A stretch of 7,437 bases of DNA from positions 1-7,437 of the forward strand of contig JASHUH010000173.1 in assembly GCA_030040115.1 (NCBI GenBank), in the 5' to 3' direction. Below are positions 1 to 7,107 of the stretch, in pieces; the stretch's first letter is position 1, and every line of letters starts with the position of its first letter. Source of the stretch: Acidobacteriaceae bacterium (GTDB lineage Bacteria; Acidobacteriota; Terriglobia; Terriglobales; Acidobacteriaceae). The notes beneath the pieces are model-generated. The model was not told where the DNA came from. It was given only the letters and a program-made list of their open reading frames with translations, and searched no databases. Both the position numbers and the translations under genes were made by a program.

Positions 1-1
1 G

Positions 2-333
2 GAGCGGACAATTTCCACGCCGGCGACGCACCATGCGCATCATGCCGCGACGACCGACGACGGCGTTGGCTACTACAAAGGCAACTTTGGCAATATGTTC
101 TTCCTTTGGGATGTGATCTTCCGAATACCGCACATCTCCTGCCAGTACCCAAGGGCGTATGGAATCTCTCACTATGAAGGCGATCACTGGTACGCACAGT
201 ACTGTGGCCGATCTTCAAATCCAATATTTCCGGCAGCGAACTCGGGGACGATGGACCGATGGCCCGGGTCGATGATGATCGGCTGGCGGTCCAGCCGGAC
301 AAGGCACTCCCTGTTCCCATGGGCGGGGCCTAA
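2..333 (+). pseudogene. Sterol desaturase / fatty acid hydroxylase family protein, C-terminal part, frameshifted
   Basis: This is the 3' end of a gene entering from the left edge. Members of the family are membrane di-iron enzymes that hydroxylate or desaturate lipid carbons. Frame 2 reads STPATHHAHHA, whose HHAHH (bases 29-43) matches the last HxxHH iron-binding cluster of the family. It is followed by YYKGNFGNMFFLWDVIF (bases about 65-115), the usual conserved N-[FY]-G-N...WD..F stretch, then QYPRAYGI and HWYAQY. After base 202 this frame turns to nonsense, while frame 1 continues as LWPIFKSNISGSELG and stops at TAA 331-333. One base therefore appears to be missing in GCACAGTA-CTGTGG at about 200-202, which would restore QYLWPIF. 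It could be a real pseudogene or a sequencing error. The N-terminal membrane helices and the first two histidine clusters lie outside the window. Only 68 nt separate its stop from the downstream receptor start. Family assignment is fairly firm; the substrate is unknown. Confidence 0.72.
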
Positions 334-390
334 CCGGCCGCCACTGGACATCGAGTCGGAGGTTGTCGTTCTGCCTTAATGCGTAAACTG

Positions 391-396
391 AGGAGG
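391..396 (+). promoter_or_regulatory. Ribosome binding site for the TonB-dependent receptor
   Basis: A perfect AGGAGG lies 5 nt before the ATG at 402. It decides the start, because the other possible starts (Met7, Met10) have no comparable site. Confidence 0.8.
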
Positions 397-401
397 AAAC
401 A

Positions 402-3400
402 ATGAGTTCCAAGACCGAAATGGGCGGGATGCCGTTGCAGTTGGTGGTTGGTGCTGGATGGGTGGGCCGTCGTTGCCGGAGAAATCTTGTTTATTTATTG
501 TCTTTTCTGTTTCTCGGCAGCTTCATTGCCTTGGCCCAATCCACAGGCGCCATCGTGGGCCAAGTTCAAGACTCCACAAATGCCGCGATTCCAGGCGCTC
601 AGATAAACGTTGTCAACGAAGCAACCGGCGAAGGATCCAAGACAGTATCGGATGAAGCAGGCCGATTTGAATTCCCCAGTTTGCCCGTTGGAACCTATAC
701 ATTATCGGCCGACAAACCGAACTTCGAACACTTCGTGGTTACAGGGATCCGGTTGGATGCCAATCAGACACGCCAAGCCGTCGTCGTGCTCAAACCGGGC
801 CCGACCACTGAAACAGTAACTGTCAGCGGCGCGGTTTCACTTCTCAATACAACGACTGCAACGCTGCAGGAAACAGTGGATGAGCGTCGCATTAGTGAAT
901 TGCCGCTCAACGGACGCAATCCGCTGCAACTGCAGTTGCTGGTTCCGGGAGCGGTGAACGACACCGGCCTTAACAACAGTCTCACTCAAAATGCGGGCAC
1001 TTATAACGTTGTTAATGCAATTGCGGTAAATGGCGCGCGGGGGAACGAAAGTAACTTCATGCTGGATGGCGGCGACAACAACGACCCTCTGACAAACACG
1101 GCCGGCGTCGTTCCAAATCCAGATGCTCTCGAAGAGTTCAGCATCCTGACAAATAATTACAGTGCGGAGTACGGCCGTAACTCCGGCGCGGTCGTCAACG
1201 CCATCACGAAATCCGGAACGAATAACCTTCACGGATCCGCGTATGACTTCGTCCGCAACGACGACTTCGACGCATTCAACTATTTTTCGCTCGTTAAGCC
1301 GACTCTGAAACGCAACCAGTTCGGTGCTAGCATTGGCGGTCCCGTGAAGATACCGCGGTTGTACAACGGCCACGATCGCACTTTCTTCTTCCTTTCCTGG
1401 GAAAGTCTGAGAGAGGTCGACGCCAGCACAGTCACGGGAACCGTGGTGCCAACCGCGCTCGAGCGCACTGGCAATTTCTCTCAGAGCAATATAATGCCAA
1501 TCGATCCGACGACGAGCGCCCCGTTTCAGGGAGGGATCATTCCTCCGGGCCGCATCAATACCGCGAGCACCAACTTCCTGAATACTTTCATTCCATTACC
1601 GAACGCGTCGAATAACGAATACATCTTCAATGCGCCGACCTTTTCTAATGGCGATCAGGGGATAGTGCGAATCGACCATCTCCTCACTAGCAAGCAGCGC
1701 ATTATGTTTCGAGCATTTTTGAACAGGAACCCTTCCACGGCTAACGGCGGATTACCGCTGCTCAATGCCACCGTGGACTTTAACAGCATCAACTTAACCG
1801 CGAGTCACACGTACGCTCTCACACCGAATCTGCTAAACGTGGGGGAATTCACCTATAACCATGTGGATATCTTCCGTGGGCCCAGCCCGGTTATAGTGAA
1901 TGGAACGGTGGTGAATTATGTCAGTCTTGGCGTGAACGCGCCTTCCGATACGCCCCAGTTTGCGACGGATTGGCGCGGAGGGGTGACCGGTTACTGGACA
2001 TTGTCACAGGATAATCTCGTTGGAATCGACCGTAATACTTTCCAGCCCAGGGATACAGTTACCTACATTCACGGTGGACATACCCTGATCATGGGCGGCG
2101 AGTTTCGCCCAACGGAAAGTACCCGCGTGACTGCCAACCTAACGGACCCGCAGTTTACTTTCACCGGCTATGCCACTACCAACGGGCTTGCCGATTTCCT
2201 GCTTGGACTTCCCAGCGTGATGAATCAGGGCTCGCTGCGACAAAATCATGGACGAGCGAAGGGATGGGGTATTTTTCTTCAGGATAGCTGGAAAGTCACT
2301 CCAAGAGTGACTCTTTCCTTGGGGGTTCGATATGAACCATTTTATCCACCTTATGATACGGCCAACCAGTTGTCGCTTTTCCGTCCGGGACAGCAGTCGA
2401 CACTTTATCCGCAGGCGCCGATCGGATTACTGTTCGAAGGAGACCCTGGCGTCCTCTCAACCGGCGTGAAACCCGGTTACAACCATGTGGCTCCACGAGT
2501 GGGTTTTGCGTGGCAACCGCCAAACATGCGCAAGACGAGTATTCGGGAAGGGTACGGGATCTTTTACGAGACTCCCAATTATTACGAGCTGACTGGGTTC
2601 GGAGAAACGCAGCCGTATTCGATTCAGGAAACCGTCAATGCACCCGCCAGCTGGTCCAATCCCTATGCGGGCTTGGTGAATCCGTTCCCCTATTCTCCGC
2701 CCACAAACCCCCAGCAGCGGCAGGCGTTTACATTCCTGCTGCCGGTAGAGATCGGAGAAACGCTGGATGCGCGACTGGTCGGCGGCTACATGCAGCAGTG
2801 GAATTTCAACATCCAGTACGAGACCATTGGAAATATTGTGCTGACAGCGGCTTATGTGGGGTCAAAGGGAACGCATCTGCCGATTCAGACAGATCAGAAT
2901 CCAGCCCCTTATGCGCCCGGGGCGACTCTGGCTAACATCCAGGCGAGGAGAACCTACCCGAATTTCACCGAGATCGACGATTACACCTCGTACGGCGCTT
3001 CCACGTATAACGCGCTGCAGCTTTTCTTGAATAGGCGCTTCAGTCACGGGTTCACGGTGTTGGCTAACTACGTGTACTCGAAGTCGATCGATAATGGCTC
3101 AAGCGATGTCTATGGCATATGGCAGAATCCCCTGGATCTGGCAGCCGAGAAAGGGATCTCGGATTTCGACCTGCCCCAGTCCTTTGTGGGCTCCTTTTTG
3201 TGGGCCCTGCCTGCTCCGCCGCAGCGAGCAGCGCGCCTGTTTCTGGGGGGATGGCAGGGGAATGGCATCGTGACGTTACAATCCGGAATACCATTCACTC
3301 TGGTGACGGGCAAAGATCAGTCCCTGACCGGCGTGGGCACACAACGTCCGAATCTGGTCGGCAATCCGTTCGTCAGCCATCGGAGTCTAGCAGAATGGTA

Positions 3401-3680
3401 TAACCCCGCGGCGTTTGCTCTACCTGCGCTCGGCACCTATGGCAATGTAGGAAGAAACACTATGTTTGGCCCCGGCACACAGAATATGGATTTGTCGCTA
3501 TTCCGTGAATTTCCAATCCATGAGAATTACCGGTTGCAGTTTCGAACAGAGTTTTTTAATGCGCTAAACCACCCCAATTTCGACAACCCGGTGGCGACAG
3601 TCCCATCCCCCGATGCCGGCGAGGTGCAGTCGGCGGCCGCTCCGAGAATTTTACAATTCGGATTACGGCTCGCGTTCTAG
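402..3680 (+). CDS. Oar-like TonB-dependent outer-membrane receptor with carboxypeptidase regulatory-like domain
   Basis: This is a large (1,092-residue) TonB-dependent receptor of the Oar type that is abundant in Acidobacteriota. It would sit in the outer membrane and take up an unknown, probably large organic ligand. Residues 1-45 form a signal peptide: a long n-region with RRCRR at 23-27, a hydrophobic core at about 29-44, and likely cleavage after ALA at 45. Residues about 48-133 are a carboxypeptidase regulatory-like / CNA-B-like beta-sandwich (GAIVGQVQDSTNAAIPGA, then DEAGRFEFPSLPVGTYTL). ETVTVSG at 137-143 sits where such proteins carry a TonB-box-like stretch. The plug follows, with ISELPLNGRNP at 164-174, FMLDGGDNND, and EYGRNSGAVVNAITKSGTN at about 256-274. 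The remainder is beta-barrel, including NQFGASIGGP and FFFLSWESLRE, and ends in the aromatic residue typical of outer-membrane proteins (GLRLAF). The frame is intact and full length. The propeller gene starts 35 nt downstream, suggesting one transcript. Family call is strong; the ligand is not deducible. Confidence 0.95.
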   Translation: MSSKTEMGGMPLQLVVGAGWVGRRCRRNLVYLLSFLFLGSFIALAQSTGAIVGQVQDSTNAAIPGAQINVVNEATGEGSKTVSDEAGRFEFPSLPVGTYTLSADKPNFEHFVVTGIRLDANQTRQAVVVLKPGPTTETVTVSGAVSLLNTTTATLQETVDERRISELPLNGRNPLQLQLLVPGAVNDTGLNNSLTQNAGTYNVVNAIAVNGARGNESNFMLDGGDNNDPLTNTAGVVPNPDALEEFSILTNNYSAEYGRNSGAVVNAITKSGTNNLHGSAYDFVRNDDFDAFNYFSLVKPTLKRNQFGASIGGPVKIPRLYNGHDRTFFFLSWESLREVDASTVTGTVVPTALERTGNFSQSNIMPIDPTTSAPFQGGIIPPGRINTASTNFLNTFIPLPNASNNEYIFNAPTFSNGDQGIVRIDHLLTSKQRIMFRAFLNRNPSTANGGLPLLNATVDFNSINLTASHTYALTPNLLNVGEFTYNHVDIFRGPSPVIVNGTVVNYVSLGVNAPSDTPQFATDWRGGVTGYWTLSQDNLVGIDRNTFQPRDTVTYIHGGHTLIMGGEFRPTESTRVTANLTDPQFTFTGYATTNGLADFLLGLPSVMNQGSLRQNHGRAKGWGIFLQDSWKVTPRVTLSLGVRYEPFYPPYDTANQLSLFRPGQQSTLYPQAPIGLLFEGDPGVLSTGVKPGYNHVAPRVGFAWQPPNMRKTSIREGYGIFYETPNYYELTGFGETQPYSIQETVNAPASWSNPYAGLVNPFPYSPPTNPQQRQAFTFLLPVEIGETLDARLVGGYMQQWNFNIQYETIGNIVLTAAYVGSKGTHLPIQTDQNPAPYAPGATLANIQARRTYPNFTEIDDYTSYGASTYNALQLFLNRRFSHGFTVLANYVYSKSIDNGSSDVYGIWQNPLDLAAEKGISDFDLPQSFVGSFLWALPAPPQRAARLFLGGWQGNGIVTLQSGIPFTLVTGKDQSLTGVGTQRPNLVGNPFVSHRSLAEWYNPAAFALPALGTYGNVGRNTMFGPGTQNMDLSLFREFPIHENYRLQFRTEFFNALNHPNFDNPVATVPSPDAGEVQSAAAPRILQFGLRLAF

Positions 3681-3701
3681 GCGGTTGTCGAATCTGGTTT
3701 G

Positions 3702-3708
3702 AAAGGGA
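3702..3708 (+). promoter_or_regulatory. Ribosome binding site for the propeller protein
   Basis: AAAGGGA ends 7 nt before the ATG at 3716. It is a moderate Shine-Dalgarno match in the 35-nt gap after the receptor stop. No promoter or terminator is evident in that gap. Confidence 0.55.
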
Positions 3709-3715
3709 ATCTAAG

Positions 3716-4714
3716 ATGTTCAAATCGAAGTTTGCACACTGGAGCTGGGCTGGGATTTTGTTAGCCTCCTCCGTATTCGCGGCGCAGAATAACGACGTCT
3801 ATCATTACAAGCATCCAATTGTATTCTGCAGAGAGGAAGACAATCCCAACGCTCTCAAGACGTCGAACGCGAATGGGCCAGTCGGAGAAAATTTGAGCAG
3901 TCCTTACCAAGTTCTGTTCGCCTCGAAAATTTGGATCATGGAGAGCGACGGTTCCCATGAACGCCAGCTCACCTTTGGAGCGACCTATAATGACCATCCT
4001 TCGCTGTACTCCGATCTCGAACATATTCTTTACGCAGAGATGCCGGTCAACGAATTCAAGCCGGAGGCCGGAGCGCGGCTGATTCGCCTCAACATCTACA
4101 CGGGCGAAAGACAAGTCTATGCGGAAGTGCCTGGCTGTGCTCTCCACCATGCAAGCCTATCGCCCATCGATGACAAGTTAGTCTATATGCGCGAGTGCTT
4201 CAAGCCGTACCGGCTATCGCAGTGGGTGGGTTGGGGTCCGGGTAGCTACGAGCTCAATAATGAAGCGACGAACGGAGTCTGGCTCCCTAACGATAGCGTA
4301 ATCTTCATGGATGAGAAGAACCGCGGTTACACACCCCGTCAGGTCTCAATTGCCCGCATGTATGGACACGGTCGCGGCTCGAAGATCGTCTTCCTGACAG
4401 ACGATTGTTGCTTGAATCGGCGGCCGGCCATTTCGCCAGATGGTAAGTTATTCGCTTGGCAAACGAACATGAAGGGAGGTGAGGACGGGGACGAAATTTT
4501 CGTTGCAAATATCGATGGCTCGAACCCGCGTGATGTCACCAATGCCAAGGGAAATGATGGCCATCCCTGGTTTTCGCGCGATGGCAAGTGGATTGTGTTC
4601 GAGTCGGACCGAACGGGACGCATGGAAATATGGAAACTGAATCTGGAAACGCTGCAAGCGACGCAGCTAACTCACGGAGGGAAGCGATATACCAGCTACC
4701 GACCGCGCATGTAG
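3716..4714 (+). CDS. Secreted TolB-like (WD40/PD40) beta-propeller protein
   Basis: This 332-residue protein has an N-terminal signal peptide: basic KSK, hydrophobic core about 10-20, cleavage near VFA-A at 22. It is therefore likely periplasmic or surface-exposed. PD40/TolB-type blades are visible: IWIMESDGSHERQLTFG with DHPSLYSD at about 72-97, RRPAISPDGKLFAW at about 234-247, DEIFVANIDGSNPRDVT at about 259-275, GHPWFSRDGKWIVFESD at about 282-298, and a last blade with MEIWKLNLETLQATQLT at about 303-319. The length suits a single six-bladed propeller. Such domains act as protein-protein or ligand-binding platforms, with TolB as the prototype. There is no sign of a fused peptidase or peptidoglycan-binding domain. 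Five cysteines (FCRE near 38, PGCAL near 142, RECF near 160, and an adjacent CC near 230) are unusual for the family and could form disulfides in the envelope. It sits 35 nt after the Oar-like receptor, so it may be its accessory partner; that link is inference. Confidence 0.85.
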   Translation: MFKSKFAHWSWAGILLASSVFAAQNNDVYHYKHPIVFCREEDNPNALKTSNANGPVGENLSSPYQVLFASKIWIMESDGSHERQLTFGATYNDHPSLYSDLEHILYAEMPVNEFKPEAGARLIRLNIYTGERQVYAEVPGCALHHASLSPIDDKLVYMRECFKPYRLSQWVGWGPGSYELNNEATNGVWLPNDSVIFMDEKNRGYTPRQVSIARMYGHGRGSKIVFLTDDCCLNRRPAISPDGKLFAWQTNMKGGEDGDEIFVANIDGSNPRDVTNAKGNDGHPWFSRDGKWIVFESDRTGRMEIWKLNLETLQATQLTHGGKRYTSYRPRM

Positions 4715-4722
4715 CAGTCGGT

Positions 4723-4792
4723 GGGAGTTCTCGAAGCCATGGAGACGTTTCCTGAGATCTCAGACAACTTCCGAATAGATCCGAAAACTCCC
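4723..4792 (+). repeat. Inverted repeat with central palindrome downstream of the propeller gene
   Basis: GGGAGTTCTCG (4723-4733) is the reverse complement of CGAAAACTCCC (4782-4792) at 10 of 11 positions. The 48-nt spacer holds a perfect 12-bp palindrome CTGAGATCTCAG (4752-4763). It begins 8 nt after the stop of the propeller gene. It could fold into a hairpin at the transcript end, but there is no T-run after it, so it is not a standard intrinsic terminator. It could instead be a protein-binding site. No gene is seen in 4715-4847. Confidence 0.45.
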
Positions 4793-4847
4793 AAGCCCTC
4801 GCAGTGCCTATGCCGCACCGTGAATCAGTTCCGCAGTGAGAATGGAC

Positions 4848-4865
4848 CCTAGCCCAACTTCCGCG
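4848..4865 (+). repeat. Putative left terminal inverted repeat of the IS
   Basis: CCTAGCCCAACTTCCGCG starts with the CCTA typical of IS1380-type ends and lies 152 nt before the transposase ATG. Its inner ten bases recur inverted at 6429-6438 with two mismatches. Confidence 0.5.
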
Positions 4866-4866
4866 T

Positions 4867-4985
4867 TTCGCGAGACCGACCTTTTATTTTCACCTGAATA
4901 ATGCGTGGGAGTCATTTGGCGACTCCTGAGAAAGCTGTTTTACAACAGTAGGGACGCGAAGTTCCGAGCTTCGCGAACCGATCTT
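4867..4985 (+). repeat. Imperfect direct repeat in the IS left end
   Basis: TTCGCGAGACCGACCTT (4867-4883) recurs as TTCGCGAACCGATCTT (4970-4985), 103 bp further on, with one gap and one substitution. Repeats inside an IS end are candidates for transposase binding sites, but could be an accidental duplication. Confidence 0.4.
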
Positions 4986-5002
4986 CGGGAGTCACCCAAA
5001 TG
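4913..5002 (+). promoter_or_regulatory. Start-sequestering RNA structure before the transposase
   Basis: CATTTGG (4913-4919) pairs with CCAAATG (4996-5002), and GACTCCTGAG (4921-4930) pairs with TTCGGGAGTC (4984-4993, two G-U pairs). Together this is a 17-pair stem interrupted only by a 1x2 internal loop. The 3' arm contains the Shine-Dalgarno GGGAG (4987-4991) and the ATG start (5000-5002) of the transposase, so both would be hidden. Inside the stem are two more hairpins: CTGTT-TTAC-AACAG (4935-4948), and CGCGAAG / CTTCGCG around a 7-nt loop (4955-4975). A competing hairpin, GGAGTC (4908-4913) with GACTCC (4921-4926), would free the start. Start-hiding structures that block translation from read-through transcripts are known in other IS families (IS10, IS50). 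Applying this mechanism here is inference. Confidence 0.6.
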
Positions 5003-6391
5003 GTGAACAATGCAAATCAGCATAGCGGCCGCAGGTCCGTGGAGCAAGGAGTCTCGGCAGTTATTCCGGAGCCTAATAAAATCGGGGCTTCCACGCCCTA
5101 TGACTTCTCTGGGCACAACCTGACCGCCTACGGCGGCCTGCTTCCGGTGGCGACCATGCTGGAGAAGCTGGGTTTCCAGCAGCTGATCGAGGAAACCCTG
5201 GCCATCCAGCGGCAGACGCGCGCGATGCCGGTGTTCCGTTTCCTTCTGGGGATGATTCTGGCCTGCTACGTGGGCTTTTCCCGCCTGCATCATCTGCGCT
5301 TCTTGAAGCGCGAGCCGATGCTGAGTGGCATTTTGTGCGTGGCCGAGTTGCCGCCGCAGTGTGCACCTTCTGGCGTTTTCTGGCCGCGCGGTATCTGGGC
5401 ATCGCGCGGCAGTTGCTGACCGTGCAGAAGCGCATGCGGGAGCGGGTGTGGGCGGTGGCCAATCTGCAGCTGGACACCATCACGGTCGATACCGACACCA
5501 CCGTGCACACGCTGTTCGGCAATCAGATGGGGGCGCGCAAAGGCTATAACCCGAAGCATAAGGGCAAGAAGAGCTATCAGCCGATCTTGAGCTTCATTGC
5601 CGAGGCGCGGGAATATGCCGCCGGAGCGCTGCCCACCGGCGAACCGGCCCGACGGCCACGAGATCGCCGCGCACCTGGACGCCGTGGGGCAGGGCCTGCC
5701 CACAGATGTGAAGCGTGTCTACGCCCGCGCCGATTCCGGCTTCTACTGCCGCGCGGCGATCCAGGCCTACGAAAAGAAGGGATGGCATTACATCGTGGTG
5801 GCGCGCAAGACGGCGCGGCTGATTGACGAGTTGCAGGCGGCTGCATGGAAGCCCTCGCCCAAGACCGACGCGGATGAACCATGCGAATTTCTCTATCCGC
5901 CCCAGGGCTGGGCCAAAGCCCATCGCTTCCTGGCCCTGCGTTATACCCGGAAAGAAGAGGACGAAAAGCCAGAACAATATCAACTCTTCGATACGCCCGA
6001 GTACATCTACCCGGTCTTCGTGACCGACCTGGACAACCCCTTGGATCGGCTGGTCTGGTTCTACAACCAACGCGCCGGAGCAGAGAACCTCATTAAGAAA
6101 GCCAACAACGATGCCGGCCTGGCGGCGAACCCCTCCCACCGCTGGACAAGGAACGCCAACTGGTTCCAGATCGCCATGCTGGCCTACAACCTGAACTGCT
6201 GGCTGCAGCTTTTTCACCGCGAGGAGAACGCCGCCGTCGAGACCCTTAAACACACCACGCTGGCCACGGCGCGGCTGCGCTTTCTCTTTATCGCCGCGTG
6301 CATCTGGCGCCATGCCGGGCGAACATGCATCCGCTATAGCGATCATCACCAGGAGAACATTCCGGGCCGCGGCGGACCGCGCTGCCCTTAA
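5000..6391 (+). pseudogene. IS1380-family transposase, broken by frameshifts
   Basis: This is a DDE transposase read in three pieces. Piece 1 (5000 to about 5362, frame 2) has VGFSRLHHLRFLKREPM and breaks at LPPQC. Piece 2 (about 5365-5641, frame 1) continues TFWRFLAARYLGIARQLL and holds the first catalytic Asp in TVDTDTTVHTLFG, then YNPKHKGKKSYQPIL. Piece 3 (about 5645-6391, frame 2) has RPDGHEIAAHL, the second Asp in VYARADSGFY, and the catalytic Glu in the family signature FYNQRAGAENLIKKANND, then FQIAMLAYNLNCWL and KHTTLATARLRFLF. The break at 5363-5364 looks like a one-base loss, and the one at 5642 like a one-base gain (GGCGAaCCGG). A third shift near 6357 is likely: frame 3 continues TFRAAADR and stops at 6411-6413. 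No slippery heptamer is seen at the first break and three shifts argue for decay, although assembly error is possible. The start is set by GGGAG 8 nt before the ATG. All three catalytic residues survive in the rejoined protein of ~465-485 residues. Confidence 0.88.
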
Positions 6392-6428
6392 GAGGTCAAC
6401 GATTCCGGCGTGAATTGACTCGTAACCC

Positions 6429-6446
6429 TGCGGAGGTTTCAGCGGG
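6429..6446 (-). repeat. Putative right terminal inverted repeat of the IS (degenerate)
   Basis: Reverse-complemented, this reads CCCGCTGAAACCTCCGCA. Its inner AACCTCCGCA matches the left-end AACTTCCGCG at 8 of 10 positions, while the outer part matches only at the terminal CC. The real junction could be anywhere between about 6414 and 6455. Confidence 0.35.
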
Positions 6447-6450
6447 CGGC

Positions 6451-6906
6451 TCATAGGCGATTTTCGCTATTCGTCCGCACGGTGGCATTAAAGATGACGG
6501 TGTGGGTGTGAAGCTCCGGCGCAACGTAACCATCGACAGGGCGAGCAGTGTCGTGCTCGAACTTTGCGGTGACAAATTGGCCGGTCGTCTCCGGCGGATG
6601 ATTGCCGCCGATGCGCCCCTGCGTGTAGCCTTCAAGCGCATCGAGCGCGGCGGTAACTGCCTCGCGGTGCGCCTCGCGCACGCGAAAATCGCCGCCGACA
6701 AGAGCAGTAAGCGAAACCGATTTGGGCGCGGAAAAGCTCGTCTCCCAATACAGACGGAGTCCGGAATAGTCACGGAACTTCTTTCCCGCATCGCTCAGAT
6801 TGGACGCGGAAATATTCAGGTGCTTGGCAGCCACACCAAGGTGCTCGTGCTGCACGATGCCGAGCATAAACTTAAGAAGGCGGTCGTTGGCCCAGTCATT
6901 GTTCAT
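6451..6906 (-). CDS. Chimeric remnant: LysR-type HTH joined to MobF/TrwC relaxase core
   Basis: This is a 151-residue open frame. The chosen start (ATG complement of 6904-6906) has GGAG 9 nt upstream; an in-frame ATG at 6960 would add 18 residues but has no good ribosome site. Residues about 10-56 align gap-free with the LysR N-terminal winged helix: LLKFMLGIVQ, then VAAKHLNISASNLSDAGKK in the helix-turn-helix position, ending in GLRLYWET where LysR proteins have G-x-x-LF-x-R-T. From residue 57 the sequence becomes a TrwC/MobF relaxase: FSAPKSVSLTALVGGD, RVREAHREAV, YTQGRIGGN, and the HUH metal site HDTARPVDG...ELHTHTVIFN with H118, H133 and H135. The N-terminal catalytic tyrosines and everything after the HUH motif (rest of the relaxase, helicase) are missing. 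It stops a few bases from the IS right end, so the relaxase was probably cut by insertion or deletion. It cannot nick DNA; a DNA-binding product is conceivable. The relaxase identity is strong, the LysR identity good. Confidence 0.75.
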   Translation of the reverse strand: MNNDWANDRLLKFMLGIVQHEHLGVAAKHLNISASNLSDAGKKFRDYSGLRLYWETSFSAPKSVSLTALVGGDFRVREAHREAVTAALDALEGYTQGRIGGNHPPETTGQFVTAKFEHDTARPVDGYVAPELHTHTVIFNATVRTNSENRL

Positions 6907-7107
6907 ACCGCAATACTCCGCGGAGGTAAGCGTCGTACAGGGAGGTGACTCCATAGGCATAGCTGCTCTATGCCCGAAGGTTATCTACGAATGCACTCTC
7001 TGAATGAAGGCAGATGCGATCTAAAAGGCAACCAGTCTACCGAGGACGAGCCAAGCGCTACGGGGAGGGTCAATACCCTTGCTTACTGGGTTTAGCAATA
7101 GTTCCAT

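Larger units (their letters stand above)
4848..6446 (+). mobile_element. IS1380-family insertion sequence, decayed (ends approximate)
   Basis: The element is defined by its IS1380-type transposase, with proposed ends on either side. The left end CCTAGCCCAACTTCCGCG (4848-4865) begins with CCTA, as in several family members such as ISEcp1. The right end TGCGGAGGTTTCAGCGGG (6429-6446), read from the outside in, gives an imperfect inverted copy: the inner AACTTCCGCG / AACCTCCGCA matches at 8 of 10 positions, and the outer eight bases match poorly. The resulting ~1.6 kb is a usual family size. The flanking tetranucleotides (GGAC left, CGGC right) do not form the 4-bp target duplication expected of the family. 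Either an end is misplaced or one side has been rearranged after insertion. The frameshifted transposase shows that it is not autonomously active. Element identity is firm; exact borders are not. Confidence 0.65.

Noticed and set aside
837..1373. Minus-strand open frame of 178 codons inside the receptor gene
   Set aside because: It is fully antisense to the plug and early barrel of the intact receptor gene and has no motif support.
5360..5370. Programmed frameshifting to make the full transposase
   Set aside because: No slippery heptamer is visible at the shift, a second opposite shift and probably a third occur downstream, and the family is not known to depend on frameshifting.
5594..6454. 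Long open frame (286 codons) on the minus strand across the transposase
   Set aside because: It lies antisense to the conserved transposase, whose motifs fix the coding strand. Its protein has no recognisable motif and is explained by the GC-rich sense codons.
6502..6948. Plus-strand open frame of 148 codons over the relaxase remnant
   Set aside because: The minus strand carries the LysR and relaxase motifs in full. The plus-strand product looks like no known family.
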